A stretch of 64,000 nucleotides of DNA from Fasciolopsis buskii (Eukaryota; Platyhelminthes; Trematoda; Plagiorchiida; Fasciolidae): the NCBI GenBank assembly GCA_008360955.1, contig LUCM01006516.1, forward strand, positions 330,014-394,013. Reading direction: 5' to 3'. Numbering within the stretch: the stretch's first letter is position 1; every line of letters begins with the position of its first letter. Below the pieces are notes generated by a model that was given only the letters and a program-made list of their open reading frames with translations, was not told the DNA's origin and did no database searches. The translations under genes and the position numbers were made by a program. Positions 1-12,166 of the stretch are shown piece after piece.

Positions 1-870
1 CTTGCAAATAACGGTTTCGAGCTGTTCGGTCGAGAGAAAGCGCCACCGGCGGTACGCGGTTTTCCAAACGAACGACGCGCGTAGGGAAACCACTCAAGAG
101 ATCGTGGTTTATCAGGTATTGAGAAGCGTTGAGCATAAAGGTACATATCCTGGAGAACAATTTCAATGAAGCCAGAAGCAGGCACAGTGGGATATTTGGC
201 GATTTCGAGTGACCAATTACTAATTTTTTTTTAGGGGGGGGGGTGTTGGAAACGAAACTGACTCAAGTTACTTTTAAAGTTCTTTCAGATTGATTCCCCG
301 TTCTCTTCGTCACTCTGAACTATGTGTATATAGATGGACTGATTATACCTGGTTTTGGCTTCCACATTAATTCAGAATTGTGTCTTATAACAAACTTTTT
401 ATCCGGAGTATTTTAGCTCAAGGCTTAACTGTTATAAGAATTTTCTTCATGCTGCATTCAGACTTTAGTTACTCATGAGTAGCAAAACCAACAATGAGTT
501 TATGGTTCGTCACCTAGGTCTGACAACCATAGTCGTCCAGATAGATGTGCTGGGGTAACACCTCTGTATGTTTATCCAGAAGTCAACTTATGAATTGTGC
601 AGAAATTTCACACACGCAGATGGTCATTTTTGGAAGGAGCTGTCAAGTGAGCAAGCCTCAGTTGACTTGAGTGAGTCAGTTTACTTCCTTTGCGCTATTT
701 TGGCCAATCCGTTCAGCTCAGTTCAGTTGGTACGACCCTTAGCCTTGCACTAAGGCAATCTGGCTTTGGTTGCTGCCTCATAGCAACTATTCAATGGAGA
801 TGGAAGAATGAGGAGTAGTGAAAGATCGACTGCAAAATTAGCTGAATAACTATACAGAAGAGATGATTTC
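1..870. other. Non-coding stretch, no gene recognised
   Basis: I see no conserved coding sequence here. The longest open frame (568-753, plus) is 61 codons, resembles nothing known and has no convincing splice context. A T-run followed by a G-run of about ten bases lies at 221-243. Confidence 0.5.
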
Positions 871-930
871 GCGTGCAGGGACGCCACTAACTGCGGCACT
901 GAGTCATATCACCTACTGTCTCCAATCGTC
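871..930 (-). mobile_element. RTE-type LINE, extreme 3' coding tail
   Basis: Read on the minus strand, the segment encodes a remnant of the RTE C-terminal signature 'DMAQ-R-QWR-C': here ETVGDMTQCRS, a stop, then WRPC. The same segment, in the same orientation, occurs at 46546-46600 at the end of a longer RTE copy, with clear nucleotide similarity around the shared GCGGCACTGAG. Only the tail of the element remains. The short length limits confidence. Confidence 0.5.
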
Positions 931-3900
931 CGTTTGTTATTAGCTAATCGAACAAAGTGGTTGGCTTAGCGGTTGGTCAAAATAAAGACGACCAGATGTT
1001 CAAACCTTTCTGTGCTGAAGTGTGTATCGTCTAGAAATATGCAATATTCCTTAGTTATTTCGCGAGAATACCGAATTTCATTTAAAGATCTTGCTTCGAA
1101 GCTCAATTGCCACTAGAAATGTTGAATTTAATCGCAGCGGCAGTTTCCGATCCTGCAGCACATCACGAGTTGCGTCCGTTTGTTTGGAGTGCCTTGATGC
1201 AATTTCCCATTAAGTGTTTTTCTCGAGATACCTCGTTCCTATCGGCTTGATAAAACGACGGAGAATGCAAAGTGAAATTTCTCTCTAGAAAGGTACGTTG
1301 TGGCCCCTGGACCAGCTAATTCCGACTGTTAAGTCATGTGGTTGATACCATCCGCTCTCAATGAGGTTCAAAAAATCCGAAGTAATGGTTGTAATACCAC
1401 GCTGGAACAGACCGACTAAACACGAAAAAATACATGTCTGCACAAGTATGTTTGACCTCAGAATAAAGAATACATCCAAGATATGTTGTCGAATTCTTAG
1501 AATCAGTGTGGTCATAATCTCCAATAGATCACAATGAACAGAAAACATGAACTATTGTATATGTAATATTCCAGTGGTTTAAAAATGTAAAGCGCCGGTC
1601 CATTACAGTAGTGCATGATATCGGTTCAAGAGTATCACATGCATCGAACATCGAATTGGGCTCATGATGGCTATAGTCCTTTCTTGGCGTTGCACGTATT
1701 CCTTAGGGTCTTCTAATTGTACAGCCTTTGGAACTGGTGCCTGCGACAGAATCGGATCTATGTAAGAAGAATTAGCGGATGAACCAATGACAGAATTGTC
1801 ATCGGATTGACCGTCATCCTCGTCGCCTGTAATGAGTGACTTCACCCAAATTCGGAATCATGACCGTGAGATTGCTTGATATGAAAGTACCATCCGACAG
1901 CTGTGGATCAGTGCCTCTAAATTGTATCACGTTATCACTGAATGTACGCCCAAAATTGGCTCGTAAATTCTGCAGTTTGAATATTTCAGAAGGACTTTCT
2001 CGTGATAACACGTGAAGTAGTACGATGTTCCATTAGAACACTATTCCCGTTATGATTTGATTCCATGCAAAAATGAGGAATACAAAGTTGAATAGCATTT
2101 TCAACAGTGCGGACAAAATCTTCGGTAGGTTCGTTAGATAAAGGGTGGCTAGGATCTGTGGGCGAGTGACAACAGCCAAACTTTTCAACCTACAGTCTGG
2201 TTTTTTAGTCACCTAGATTACCTCAACTCAAGTTTGTCAGCATAGCTGACTTCAGCGATTGAGGGGCCGCAATCCGGTCATTACAATTAAATAATCCGGC
2301 AAGCATGTTTGGATTGCCATCACAATGACTAGAGAAGGCTGCCAACCATCGCTTTTACTGAAGTCCATTCAAGATGCAGGGCGAACAACATAACAGCTTA
2401 TCGCGTACAAGACCATTCCGTCTGATGGATGGAGACTACTAGCCAACAGCCCATGTGATGTGGTCAATGTATTGGATAACCAGGATTATAAGGCACTATG
2501 CTTCTTGTCGTTTACAGTTCAGTGAGTAATAGGAACCGAGAGTGATTCCGCGATGTGGTGCCATCGCAGCAGGTGGTTTCGCCAAAGATTGTGTCTGACA
2601 GTAATCAAATATGAAAACCTCGTTGTCCGTTACGATTGTGAAGAGTGTACCAAACAATTATGGAGTTTGACATTTCAATTCATCGCCACTACATCTTTAG
2701 GTAACCGCTCTCTCTTTTTTATGGACTTTCTTTAAGTATCCATAATTGCTTTACCATACTAATTTAAAGCAGTACTAGTTTCTGCCGGAGAAGCATCAAA
2801 AATAAGGGTGGTACGGCAATTCGGTGAAAGTAGCATAAAAAAGACTTGTTGTTGTAGCTTAAGTAACAAACTGGGCAACGTCTTTCCGTATTCTGTTCAC
2901 CTCGAAAACGAGCCTTGAAAGATAACTTCAGATAAAAACGGCAAATTTTGGGATAAATCGAGTGTGGTGTTGCACCGCACTGAGAACCGATCGAAGTTTT
3001 TGTCAATTTACAGTCGAGGAAACTTCAGTAAGTGAAGAACGGAGCCCAGGATCAAGCAAGAAGCCTTTCGAATTAACTGCGTATCTCGCGTACAAAAAAG
3101 CTGGTGCCAGGACATTTCTTAGTTAACAACCACAGCGAACCGGCTGGAACGTTTCAACAGACGGGTCAGAATAGAAATCAGGACCGCGATCCAAAGCTGC
3201 ATCGAATCCAAAAAGACTACATTTTTGTCCGATGACTTAAAAAATCGTGGGCGATGCGTTCACATCAAAATGCAAACCTTTGTATTGGCTGTCAATCATT
3301 TTCATTATACTAGACGCCCTGTGCAACGGTGTGTGATCACATCTTTTAGAATGTCCTTGGAATGAGCTTGACCGCGAAAAGCGATGGAGCACATTTTCGG
3401 GTTTCTCAGTCCTTTAGTTACGCTGGAGCACCCACTTGTTTTACGCCAGTCCGTAGTCACCATAAGTGTATGGAGTCTTGCCATCTGATTTTAACGGCGG
3501 AGCTGCAGAATTGACCCACTTTGAGGACTCGACAGGTGCCGGAATGCCCTGATTGCTCATGAACTACAGCTGTTAGTGCAAATCAAATGGAATCGTTGTA
3601 AAATTTAGAAATATTTGGTCACTAGATACTTATAAGTCAGTATCAAGCAGTTTCGTTCCACCAGGAGTTTCAGAACACCTAAATAAGTTGTTGTTTCATA
3701 TCGGAAAAGTGCACGAAAAGTCAGAAATATGCCTTATGGAGAACGTTCAAATCTCTGACAAAAGGTTCAAAGTCAGGCAATAAAAGCTCGCCAGTTTTAG
3801 CAACGGAATTTGGCATCGACAATTTAACTGGGACAGTGCATGAACCCAAAAGAGGTTGTGGCCTGCTTATATCTCTGAGGGTAATTTCCGTTGGTTAAGA

Positions 3901-5668
3901 TGAGAAGCATTCCAGTCATTTTTTGTGAAATGATACACTCTGTACTGTCAGTACCTATGGTAAACGATTACTATTTCCTCTCTGGTGTAAGCGCAATACG
4001 AAAAACATTAGGAGCCTTTTAACACAAGGCTGACAAATAGATTGTCTGGGAATGGTCCTCGGCCTGGACGGTTTCCGAGGAAGTTGCGACGGCATTTCTA
4101 TAAGATTTACGACTTCTGTGAGCCGTTTTCCCTAGGACAATCTTGCCAAAAGAAAACCACTACATGCGCACATACGGAAAATGTTAATGTGATTTACCAC
4201 TTGGAATTGATCCGATCAGAAGTTTGGGAGTTGCTTACCCGCAGATACTGTGTTTCATTCACGGAAACACATTGCCTAGTGGGATTCATGCGGCAGACCA
4301 TATTGACCATTATATTCAGGGCTGCGTGCACTGAACAAAGGACATACCCTCGGAAATTGTCTTCATCGCTTTGGCGCGCTGATATTACTCTCAGTAATGC
4401 AAATATCCCGAAAATTTTGTTCAGCTTCTGATAAAAGTTTCTGCTTCTACTGTTGGTAGGCTTGTCCTCGCAATCAACCGACTCTGTTAGTAACCTTCCA
4501 ACTGGACTCCGTATTCGGATTTCACGACTCCTGTTTGTAATACAAGAACAAAACTTCGAATCGATTGGTTTTCTGAACATACCCATGGATTGAATTTTTA
4601 CCCCTTTGCCGGCCACGAAATTGGTGACTTTGTAATGTTCGTGTAACAGGATCTTCAGCTGATTATGGAGCAGAGTAAATGGGGTAATCAGGTTCTTCAC
4701 GTAGGCACACCCATTCTTCCCAATGAAATTTTTCTGTCTTTCGTCCGCCCGTTTATTTACGGCTAACCATCAAATGTTAGTGTTCCGGGTAAAGTTGTTC
4801 AGAAGTCCCGTTTTGGATGAAGTCATCAATAGTCTCGATTTCGCTAAACCAAACCTAGAATCCACATAACTGGAATGGGTAGGATAGCACACCAATAATA
4901 ATGAACTGGAAGCACGAAGTGAAGCTTGTAGACAGCGCACTATTTGGGTGGTGTACTAATACAACATACCGGTTAATTAAAATGGTACAAAGTTTCATCA
5001 TCTTACTGATTCATCCATAGAAGTTTACTCTTTATAGTCGAACCTATATATAAGAGAATTAAGGATATGTTACTTCATACTCAAGTGGGCATTTTTGGTT
5101 CATTTTTGGTTAAAACCAATCCAAAACATACGTACCAATAGGTGTTATGCTTCATCATGCCTTTCATTTCTTTTAACAACGAGATCACGATATGCAGTAT
5201 TTTCATGAAGTGAATCGCGACCATGTGAGGCTACTAAATGGTCATACTAATTAGGAATTGAGGAACTCAGACCAATGATTTCCCGATGGAGTCGTCACAA
5301 TGTTGATCGCTTGATTATGGTCTGTTTATACGACCAATTTTAGTTAGGATATCTAACATCTGACCAGCCGGTATTGTATTTTCGACCAGTATCTGAAAAC
5401 CCCCAACTATATATCGTACTCCAGGTAGGCATCATCCAAGAGATCTATGCAGCCTAAATTTAGGTACCGCCTCCTGGGTCTAAGGTTGCATTGTGGCCTA
5501 AATACAGTCTGGATCGCAAGTCTGTACAGGATAGATTACCCATTTCGCGCATGGGCAAATTGTGTCCGCAACTGAACTCGCGAAAACAGGGCAGTGTTCG
5601 TCGGAGTTTGGTCCAGAATTTTGGGGATCTTCGTTTATTATTTATGCTTGGGAAGCTAACCAAGGTGT
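931..5668. other. Non-coding stretch, no gene recognised
   Basis: AT-rich sequence with many stops in all frames. The only notable open frame is 4194-4700 on the minus strand, listed separately. A short direct duplication of CATTTTTGGTT lies near 5091-5112. No RNA gene or known transposon was recognised. Confidence 0.45.
4194..4700 (-). CDS. Unrecognised 168-codon open frame
   Basis: This is one of the longer uninterrupted frames outside the transposons and MMACHC. The predicted product is basic and mixed in composition, with no signal peptide, clear membrane segment or motif that I recognise. A 129-codon frame overlaps it on the other strand (4042-4431). I found no good splice donor or acceptor at its edges and no similarity to the LINE, Gypsy or Penelope proteins elsewhere in the window. 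In DNA of about 40% GC a frame this long can occur by chance, so it may be an exon, part of an unknown repeat, or noise. Confidence 0.2.
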   Translation of the reverse strand: MKNLITPFTLLHNQLKILLHEHYKVTNFVAGKGVKIQSMGMFRKPIDSKFCSCITNRSREIRIRSPVGRLLTESVDCEDKPTNSRSRNFYQKLNKIFGIFALLRVISARQSDEDNFRGYVLCSVHAALNIMVNMVCRMNPTRQCVSVNETQYLRVSNSQTSDRINSKW

Positions 5669-6005
5669 AGTAATTGGACTTGAAATTTGTTTACGGAATT
5701 CGGTCAGCCTCAACAACGAACCGGTGCGAATAACCAGTAGGCACTGAATTGGCTCCCACCCAGGTTACCCAAACAAACACAACGAGGAGACCAATAAGGA
5801 AGAGAAAAATTCTAGTTGCATCTACAGCTCATGGGTTTATGTGCAAAATTCGAAGTGGTGGAATCCATTCCGCCTAATCGCCTTCGAGGAGTGTTTGGAT
5901 TTCACAGCTGCTTGTCACCACGGTTCTCATTAGTTGCTTGTCTACGCAGGTCTGCACGGGGCTGTACCGCACCGTATCACCTGGCTTGCACGCAAACTCG
6001 ATGCA
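5669..6005 (-). repeat. Dispersed repeat family, copy A
   Basis: The reverse complement of this segment matches 23093-23405 closely. Shared landmarks are a block around ATCCAAACACTCCTCGAAGG (complement of 5883-5902), a block reading ATAAACCCATGAGCTG, and an end block ATTCCGTAAACAAATTTCAA (complement of 5677-5696). Weaker matches occur at 24003-24338 and 27558-27900. Spacing between landmarks agrees in A and B (about 192-195 bp). No protein is encoded consistently, so the family is probably a short non-autonomous element. Confidence 0.75.
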
Positions 6006-6641
6006 CTTTTAGTTGTCCGAGTCGGTGGTATCCACTGACTGCGGTAGTTACACCTTCTTAACGTGAGGTTAACTGTTCAAGCGTTCTTACCTTTCAGTCT
6101 TAAGGTCAGTTGCAAGACCTTAGCCTCAGTGAAAATAAAGACCATTAGAATTATGTGCTGTATATTCTGTTATGTTTCACGCATTTCATTCTGATAACCC
6201 GGATGGTCGGAGGCAGAGCTATGTTGCAAAGAGCAGCGGGAATCGCAGTGACGCACACTTTACGCTTAGAACAACTTTGCTACATGGCTGAGCACACCAG
6301 AGTACAAGCGGTAGTTAAGGTTAATTTATATAGTTATATTATATATACGTCTGCAACGCATCGAATCAAGTACAAACTCATATGTCTCATCTTGGTGGCA
6401 ATTTGCATGCTGTTCTTTATGTCTTATCACCCGCGGTTTTCACCACTTGGTTACACTCGCCTTGGCTGATCCCGGGGGGGGGATTGTTGTTTCTTATTCT
6501 GTTAGTGATCCCGGACGCTCTCTTACAGAAAAACCGATCTTGCATCATCCGCAAACACTGGTGGTGACCGTCATTCATCAGTTTGTCAGCTGTTAGCATT
6601 CGCAGTTTCAGGGTTATTTTCATTTAGAACCCGATCGAGGA

Positions 6642-6681
<40 letters not shown>

Positions 6682-8576
6682 ATTATTATTTTTATTGTTA
6701 TTATTATTGGCTACAACACAACCTGACTGGTGTTGTTGCAAAATAACAGAAGTCCACGTGGCCTAGCTAATATATTATGATTTTAAATTGGAGAAAAATA
6801 GCGGCCTGCTTAATCACAATGCACCTTGATTGGCAATGGTTTTGCATGGTCGCTGATCGATGCGCTCGCGCAGCGTGAGCAACGCTGAGGTTTCTCGATG
6901 GTTTATGTAAACTTCTTATCCTCCTAAAGTGACTCTAAGTTTGATCGACTCTGAACTGTCTTACTGTACTGTCAGTCTACGCACTGCGTATGATCAGTTT
7001 ATAAGGAACCTTAGTTAGACGCAGTCGGGCACTTCGTGTTTCTCGAATTGAGGTGTAAATAACCAACCAACAAAATAGTTTTTCGTAACATTATGGATAC
7101 TGTCTTTTCGGGGCTTGTTCATAGTAGCGATGCTACTGGGATTCACGCTAAAAGGGCCGCTACGAAGACTTCTTAAACTGAGCTTATTTTTTCGACTCCG
7201 TGGCATCCAAAACGGACTTGGGTGTATCGAACTCAAATGTACCTAACTGGCACAAACTCCGAAAACCACCAATTCAGCTGGGAGCAAGGTGAGCAAGCTC
7301 ATTCAAAAGAAAACTCATTTGCGGAGAATTAATGTAAGCATGTGATTAAAAGTTCACGTGAAGTCCCAATACAAATCACCAAAATTACCTACAATGTCTT
7401 CGTAAAGAGTATCCTTAGAGTTTTGTCCAATAAATATTGAAGCTTAACCATTGGTCCTAGTCCCGATCCGGGCCCGTTATGAAACCATTGGAAGATTTAG
7501 AGATACTCGAGAAAACTCAGAGAATTTTACGCTTACTCTAATTGCATCGTCCTGTAGAGTAGGTAGAAAATGCTCTGGGTCTTAGGTTGTCACCAGACAA
7601 AACCGCTTTGGGGAACAAATCTAGTTTCCTGGCAGCAAGAGACTGTGATGGATGGGTTTGCATTCCGATTGACAGTAGCGAACGGCTTCTTCTGGGCCAC
7701 GAATATCAATATTCTTCAAACGATTCAAAGGATCTAGGTCATCATTAGCAATGAAACATTTATCTACGAAAAGCTTTGAATATAAAATGTATTCTACCAT
7801 TCTACAGTTGTGTACAGTGCGGTTACGGCGAATGCACTTGGGATTCGTATTACATCATGAATCAGAACTTTTGCTGTCGCATACAACCAAGAAAACTATC
7901 TCGAGGGAAACAATTACAAATCTTACAGATTACCATGTGTATTTAGTCAAAAAGGATTTTGCTGATGGAAACGTGCAGTAACACCATTGAACAGGTATTC
8001 TATTTTTCGATAAACTCTAATGTGCTTCAACGAAATTACGGCCTTTCAGATGCTAAAACTAGATGCTTTTAGTCGTACCGATGTGCCGCGTAAAATCAAT
8101 CATTTCAAACAATACAATATATATGTATATATATATTTCAGCCATTGGGAACAGTGTTCCGTTTTGTCCGCGAATAACATTTGACGTAAACATATCATGT
8201 GACATGATAGTCGGACGAGTGAGAGGTCAGTCGAATGGTGTTGTAAACAAAACGGACGAGAAAGTAAGCATGAACAGTGAAGTACACGTATCTACGGAAC
8301 TGAGTTTTGCGTCACGATCACATGGGTGAAATGAGAAGAAATTGAACTAATGTGTCGATCAATACAGTATTCGGCGGCTGTACCGACTAGCGATGTTTGA
8401 AGTCGCGAATTTGCAGAGTAGTGAATCTGACAGTTGAAATGGTGACCCTAAGGACGATAAATGAAACAATAATGTGTGACTTTAACGGGTGTGTATAAAA
8501 ATATAAAAACTGCAAACGGTCATTCGTGCCCGGACCAGTCAGAAATTTTAGGCTAATTCATCGTTAAAGTTTAACA
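6006..8576. other. Non-coding stretch with ATT microsatellite
   Basis: No conserved coding sequence was recognised. It contains the ATT tract listed separately, a short TA tract at 8117-8138, and a run of nine G at 6474-6482. Open frames are all under 105 codons and overlap on both strands. Confidence 0.45.
6643..6708. repeat. (ATT)n microsatellite
   Basis: About 20 units of TTA/ATT with a few interruptions toward the right end, in AT-rich non-coding DNA. Confidence 0.95.
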
Positions 8577-8585
8577 GGTCAACTA

Positions 8586-8807
8586 TTTTTATTGTGAATG
8601 ATATAATATTAATAACACAGCGTTGTTGGTAGATGTAATGCGCCAACGTTTCGACTACCGTGGGTAGTCTTTCTCAAGGCAAGTTTTACAATCAAATTTG
8701 ATTGTAAAACTTGCCTTGAGAAAGACTACCCACGGTAGTCGAAACGTTGGCGCATTACATCTACCAACAACGCTGTGTTATTAATATTATATCATTCACA
8801 ATAAAAA
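8586..8807. repeat. Perfect 222-bp palindrome, 111-bp arms, no spacer
   Basis: The arms mirror around the point between 8696 and 8697, centred on ATCAAATTTGAT. I checked the complement base by base along the arm and found no mismatch. The last few A/T bases at the outer ends overlap the flanking duplication. Each arm contains GACTACC-CAC-GGTAGTC followed by GAAACG. A transcript from either strand would fold into one long hairpin. Confidence 0.95.
8711..8757 (+). ncRNA. Hammerhead-like stem-loop within the palindrome arm (degenerate)
   Basis: Sequence CTTGAGAAA is followed by a 7-bp stem GACTACC/GGTAGTC with a 3-nt loop and then GAAACG. This has the order of hammerhead elements: core box 1, stem II, GAAA box. 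The standard first core box is CUGANGA; here it is altered (an extra T and a changed core base), so catalysis is doubtful. Hammerheads are known in the terminal repeats of Penelope-like elements. The reverse strand of the other arm carries the same motif. The stem is seen directly; ribozyme identity is inference. Confidence 0.35.
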
Positions 8808-8866
8808 CCAATACATGGCGCATCGATTTTTCGATACACTTCTTACGTCGTTTGGTCAACTATTTT

Positions 8867-11800
8867 GTTTAAAAAAAGGTAGAAAGTAGTTGAAGTGGGA
8901 AAGAAAAGGTGAATGTCATGTTCGAAGCATTTTCTGGGCCAGCCATACGAAATCTGTCCGCCATTGTAACTGCACGGGAAAGGAATGAAAAATTGAGATT
9001 CCGAACACCTAGTTTCCTAGTCGCATGTTTACGCGAAACACTAGTCATCCTTTTTTGCTTAATTATTGATCTATTTATTCCTTACTGAGGGTGGGGGCAG
9101 TCTGCTGACCAGTAGCGGAAAACCAGTACTATGCCACGCTAATTTTAACATCTGATCCTGCAGATTTTTCGTAATGACTTCGACGTGGATAGTTAACGCA
9201 ATGCGGTTTGGCGATGTGGGCATTCATTTCGGTAGAATTTATACCTGACTCAACTTTGCACGTGCCTGTTGGTCGTTCTTGTTTAGCTTGATACAATCAA
9301 AGTGGGGACTCGAAGGCGTTGAAAATCGATTTTCTCTGGTTTACTTTGCACGCTGATAGAGTCTTTTATCTTTGCGTCTGCATCTAATCAAATATGATTC
9401 AACACAAAAAGACAGAAACTGAAAAAACATCTTTCATTGGAAATGAAAAGGTCGTTCTTGAGCTGCACTAATATGAGTTGTTTGTCTTAGGACAGAAGTG
9501 GATGATAAATGAAAGCAGAACCCAATGAACTGGAAAACCACTGGTAATCCAAAAGCACATGCATGTGGGCAGTATCCATAGATTTTGTTGTGCCTTGGAT
9601 ACCAAGATGACAAAAATTAACCTGTTTTTTGGTTATGTTATCTGATGGACAAACTTCTTCTAGTTTTTCCGCGTAACTCTTGATTCCACACTAGGTTACT
9701 AAGTGTAACTTAGTATTGTGAGTTAGCACAAACAACCCTTCACTTCTGGGAAATATGATTGTTCATGTCGATGAAAAGTACAGAACGATGAATACCCTTA
9801 GGACACCAGTCACATCAGATGTGGTCTTAAAAAGGACCTCATTTCGATTGAGTACACTGACCACGCCTAATTACCACTTCTTCTTTGAAGGTTAGAACAG
9901 AAGCATTCAACCCAGCTGATGGGCCTAATCAACACTGGGGCATCCAAGCCATCAATTTAGGGGACAAATGATGTTTGAAAAACCGAATCTGAGAAGTAAA
10001 AAATCCCGTGACTCGATTAGACGAGGTGTTCTGGGTATCCCAACTTGCTTCTGCTTGATTGCGCCACTTAGTAAGATCATGGCAATAGGTAATGCAAAAT
10101 CAAGGATGCGTCAGGCAACTGGTATCGATTCTGATATCAGTTTAATGCATTACTGAAGTGAACCCGGCGAATGGTATGACCCAGATCAGTAGCATAATGC
10201 TCGCCTGAGTTGCTGTCCGGATCTATTACACCTTTATTGGGTAGGAGTTAGCCCGCCGTTTCAAAGCGATTGGCCATAAAGAGTTGGCTAATTTTTCTGG
10301 AGCTGGCGAAATGAACTGCCCATGCGTTTCTACTTTTGTCTTTACAACCCCGAAGCGGCAGAAAAATAGCGAAAGCCGTCGCTCGGATTGCTGATGAAAC
10401 GTTTATAGCAACAATCAATTTGGTGTTGACAATTTACGTTTCAAGAAAGCATGGTGTTCAACAGGGAATTGAATGACATGTTGGTAATTGAAGCACCAAA
10501 ATTTTAAAGTGGCTCACGAAATCATGATCAAATGAAAAAAGATGATTTATAGGATTTGTGAGCCATTAGTTCTGTATCTAGGTGATGTTATTCTACTGGA
10601 GATCAAGCATCGGGCAGAAATAAAGAATTTGTAATATTGGATTCGGAAGTAGTCAATTTTTGGATTAGATATTTCGGTGAGTTTGTCATGCATGCATATC
10701 TGCGTGCATGCACTTCTGCTTCTAGAAGATGCAACGATGTGATAGCTACCACCCTAAAACCCAATAACTCATCTGCTTGAATCAAAACGCTTGTGACATA
10801 GGGGCTCCTGCTTCCTTAGTTCTACTATTGCCGTTTTATATGCGAGTCAGCATGTGTCTCAGACGTAAATCTTTCGGGGACTTTGCTGTGTGGCTGCAAT
10901 ATTGGAGCTTGAAATAAAAATACAAAGTTCGATCGACGACGATAGGAATCGTATGCGGGCTGCCAGTGCATACCGAAATGACCGCGACACGAACTTCGCA
11001 AATAAAGAAAACGAGAAGAGTTCAGCAGTTGTTGACCATATTGATTCAATTGCAATTACGCATTTATATATGAAATATACAAAATCCTGATTGATCGAAT
11101 ACCTTTTGGCTAGTGACACTTGCGGGAAGTTTGTATTTCTCTTTCGATTGCCTGGTCGTGTTTGCAAGCTACATCGAACAGCATGATTTTATAAGTACAC
11201 CCATGGCACTATTTTCAGACGATAAGCGGGATATCGGATTAAGATGACTCAAAGATCCGAAATATGAAACACACTTTCCTAATTTCAGAGAATGGCGAGA
11301 GTATTGTTCTGTTGGTTATTTATGTCCGGTCATGATAACGGTGAGATAGAGCACGTTCGGCGGAAGAATATTCATAAAACTATGCAGCAATCATAAAAAA
11401 AGCTTTAAAAGTTGGAAATTGATTGTAGATCTATAATTATTCCAGCAACATTCAAATGCAAATCAGGAGTCCGTTGTCTTAAAAGAAAGACATCTTTCAG
11501 AACCCCGAAATTCCCCACCGAAGCATCCAGTAGAACCCCACGTGACTCGTTTTTCACTGAGCTAATGATATGCCTTCGAATTCGACCGAATGAATTTCCT
11601 GGGCATGCCAACTTTTTCGACTGTCCTACATGGACGGTAAGTCCAATTCGTTCACTTAATACTGCCTGGCAGCCTTTTGTACTCGATCATGGATGTCGGT
11701 AGACAGGGTCCCAGCTACGTGAAAATCCCGGCGAAGCAATGAAAATCTCGTCACGTGGTTTCTAAGCCACTTTCGATGACCTACCCGTTTTTGTGTTCTT

Positions 11801-12116
11801 TTAGGTCACTTGCTCACGAAGACTAGGAGAATTAGTGTTTCGGTCGAAGCTTGGTTTCACATAAGCCAACCATAGATGCAGCTCAGTTTTGTTTTACTTT
11901 GTTAAGTCCAATTGTCTTGGTTGTGATGTGACCATTTCAGAGCTACTAACACCATAACTCAACTTCTAAGTCATTGACGTAAATATTGTTTATTTGTAGA
12001 AATGTTCCGTCGTTTTATAAATGAAAACGTGTCAACCGTCGATAACAGATTAAAAATATACGGTTAATTAGACAGTGGTATTAGTGTTCTGTTTTTGTGT
12101 CGTATCAGTCTGCCTT

Positions 12117-12166
<50 letters not shown>

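Larger units (their letters stand above)
8577..8866. mobile_element. Palindromic short element with 13-bp target duplication (copy 1)
   Basis: The 13-mer GGTCAACTATTTT occurs at 8577-8589 and again at 8854-8866, bracketing a ~264 bp insert. Nearly all of the insert is a perfect inverted repeat, 8586-8696 against 8697-8807, with no spacer. It is followed by a ~46 bp unique lead at the right end containing the small palindrome TCGAAAAATCGA. The same unit, reverse-oriented and with its own duplication, occurs at 23704-23960. A decayed copy lies at 44395-44493, about 270 bp from a Penelope-like endonuclease remnant. Target duplications of this length fit target-primed reverse transcription, as used by LINEs and Penelope-like elements. 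No protein is encoded. The Penelope link is inference; the insertion structure is seen directly. Confidence 0.85.
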
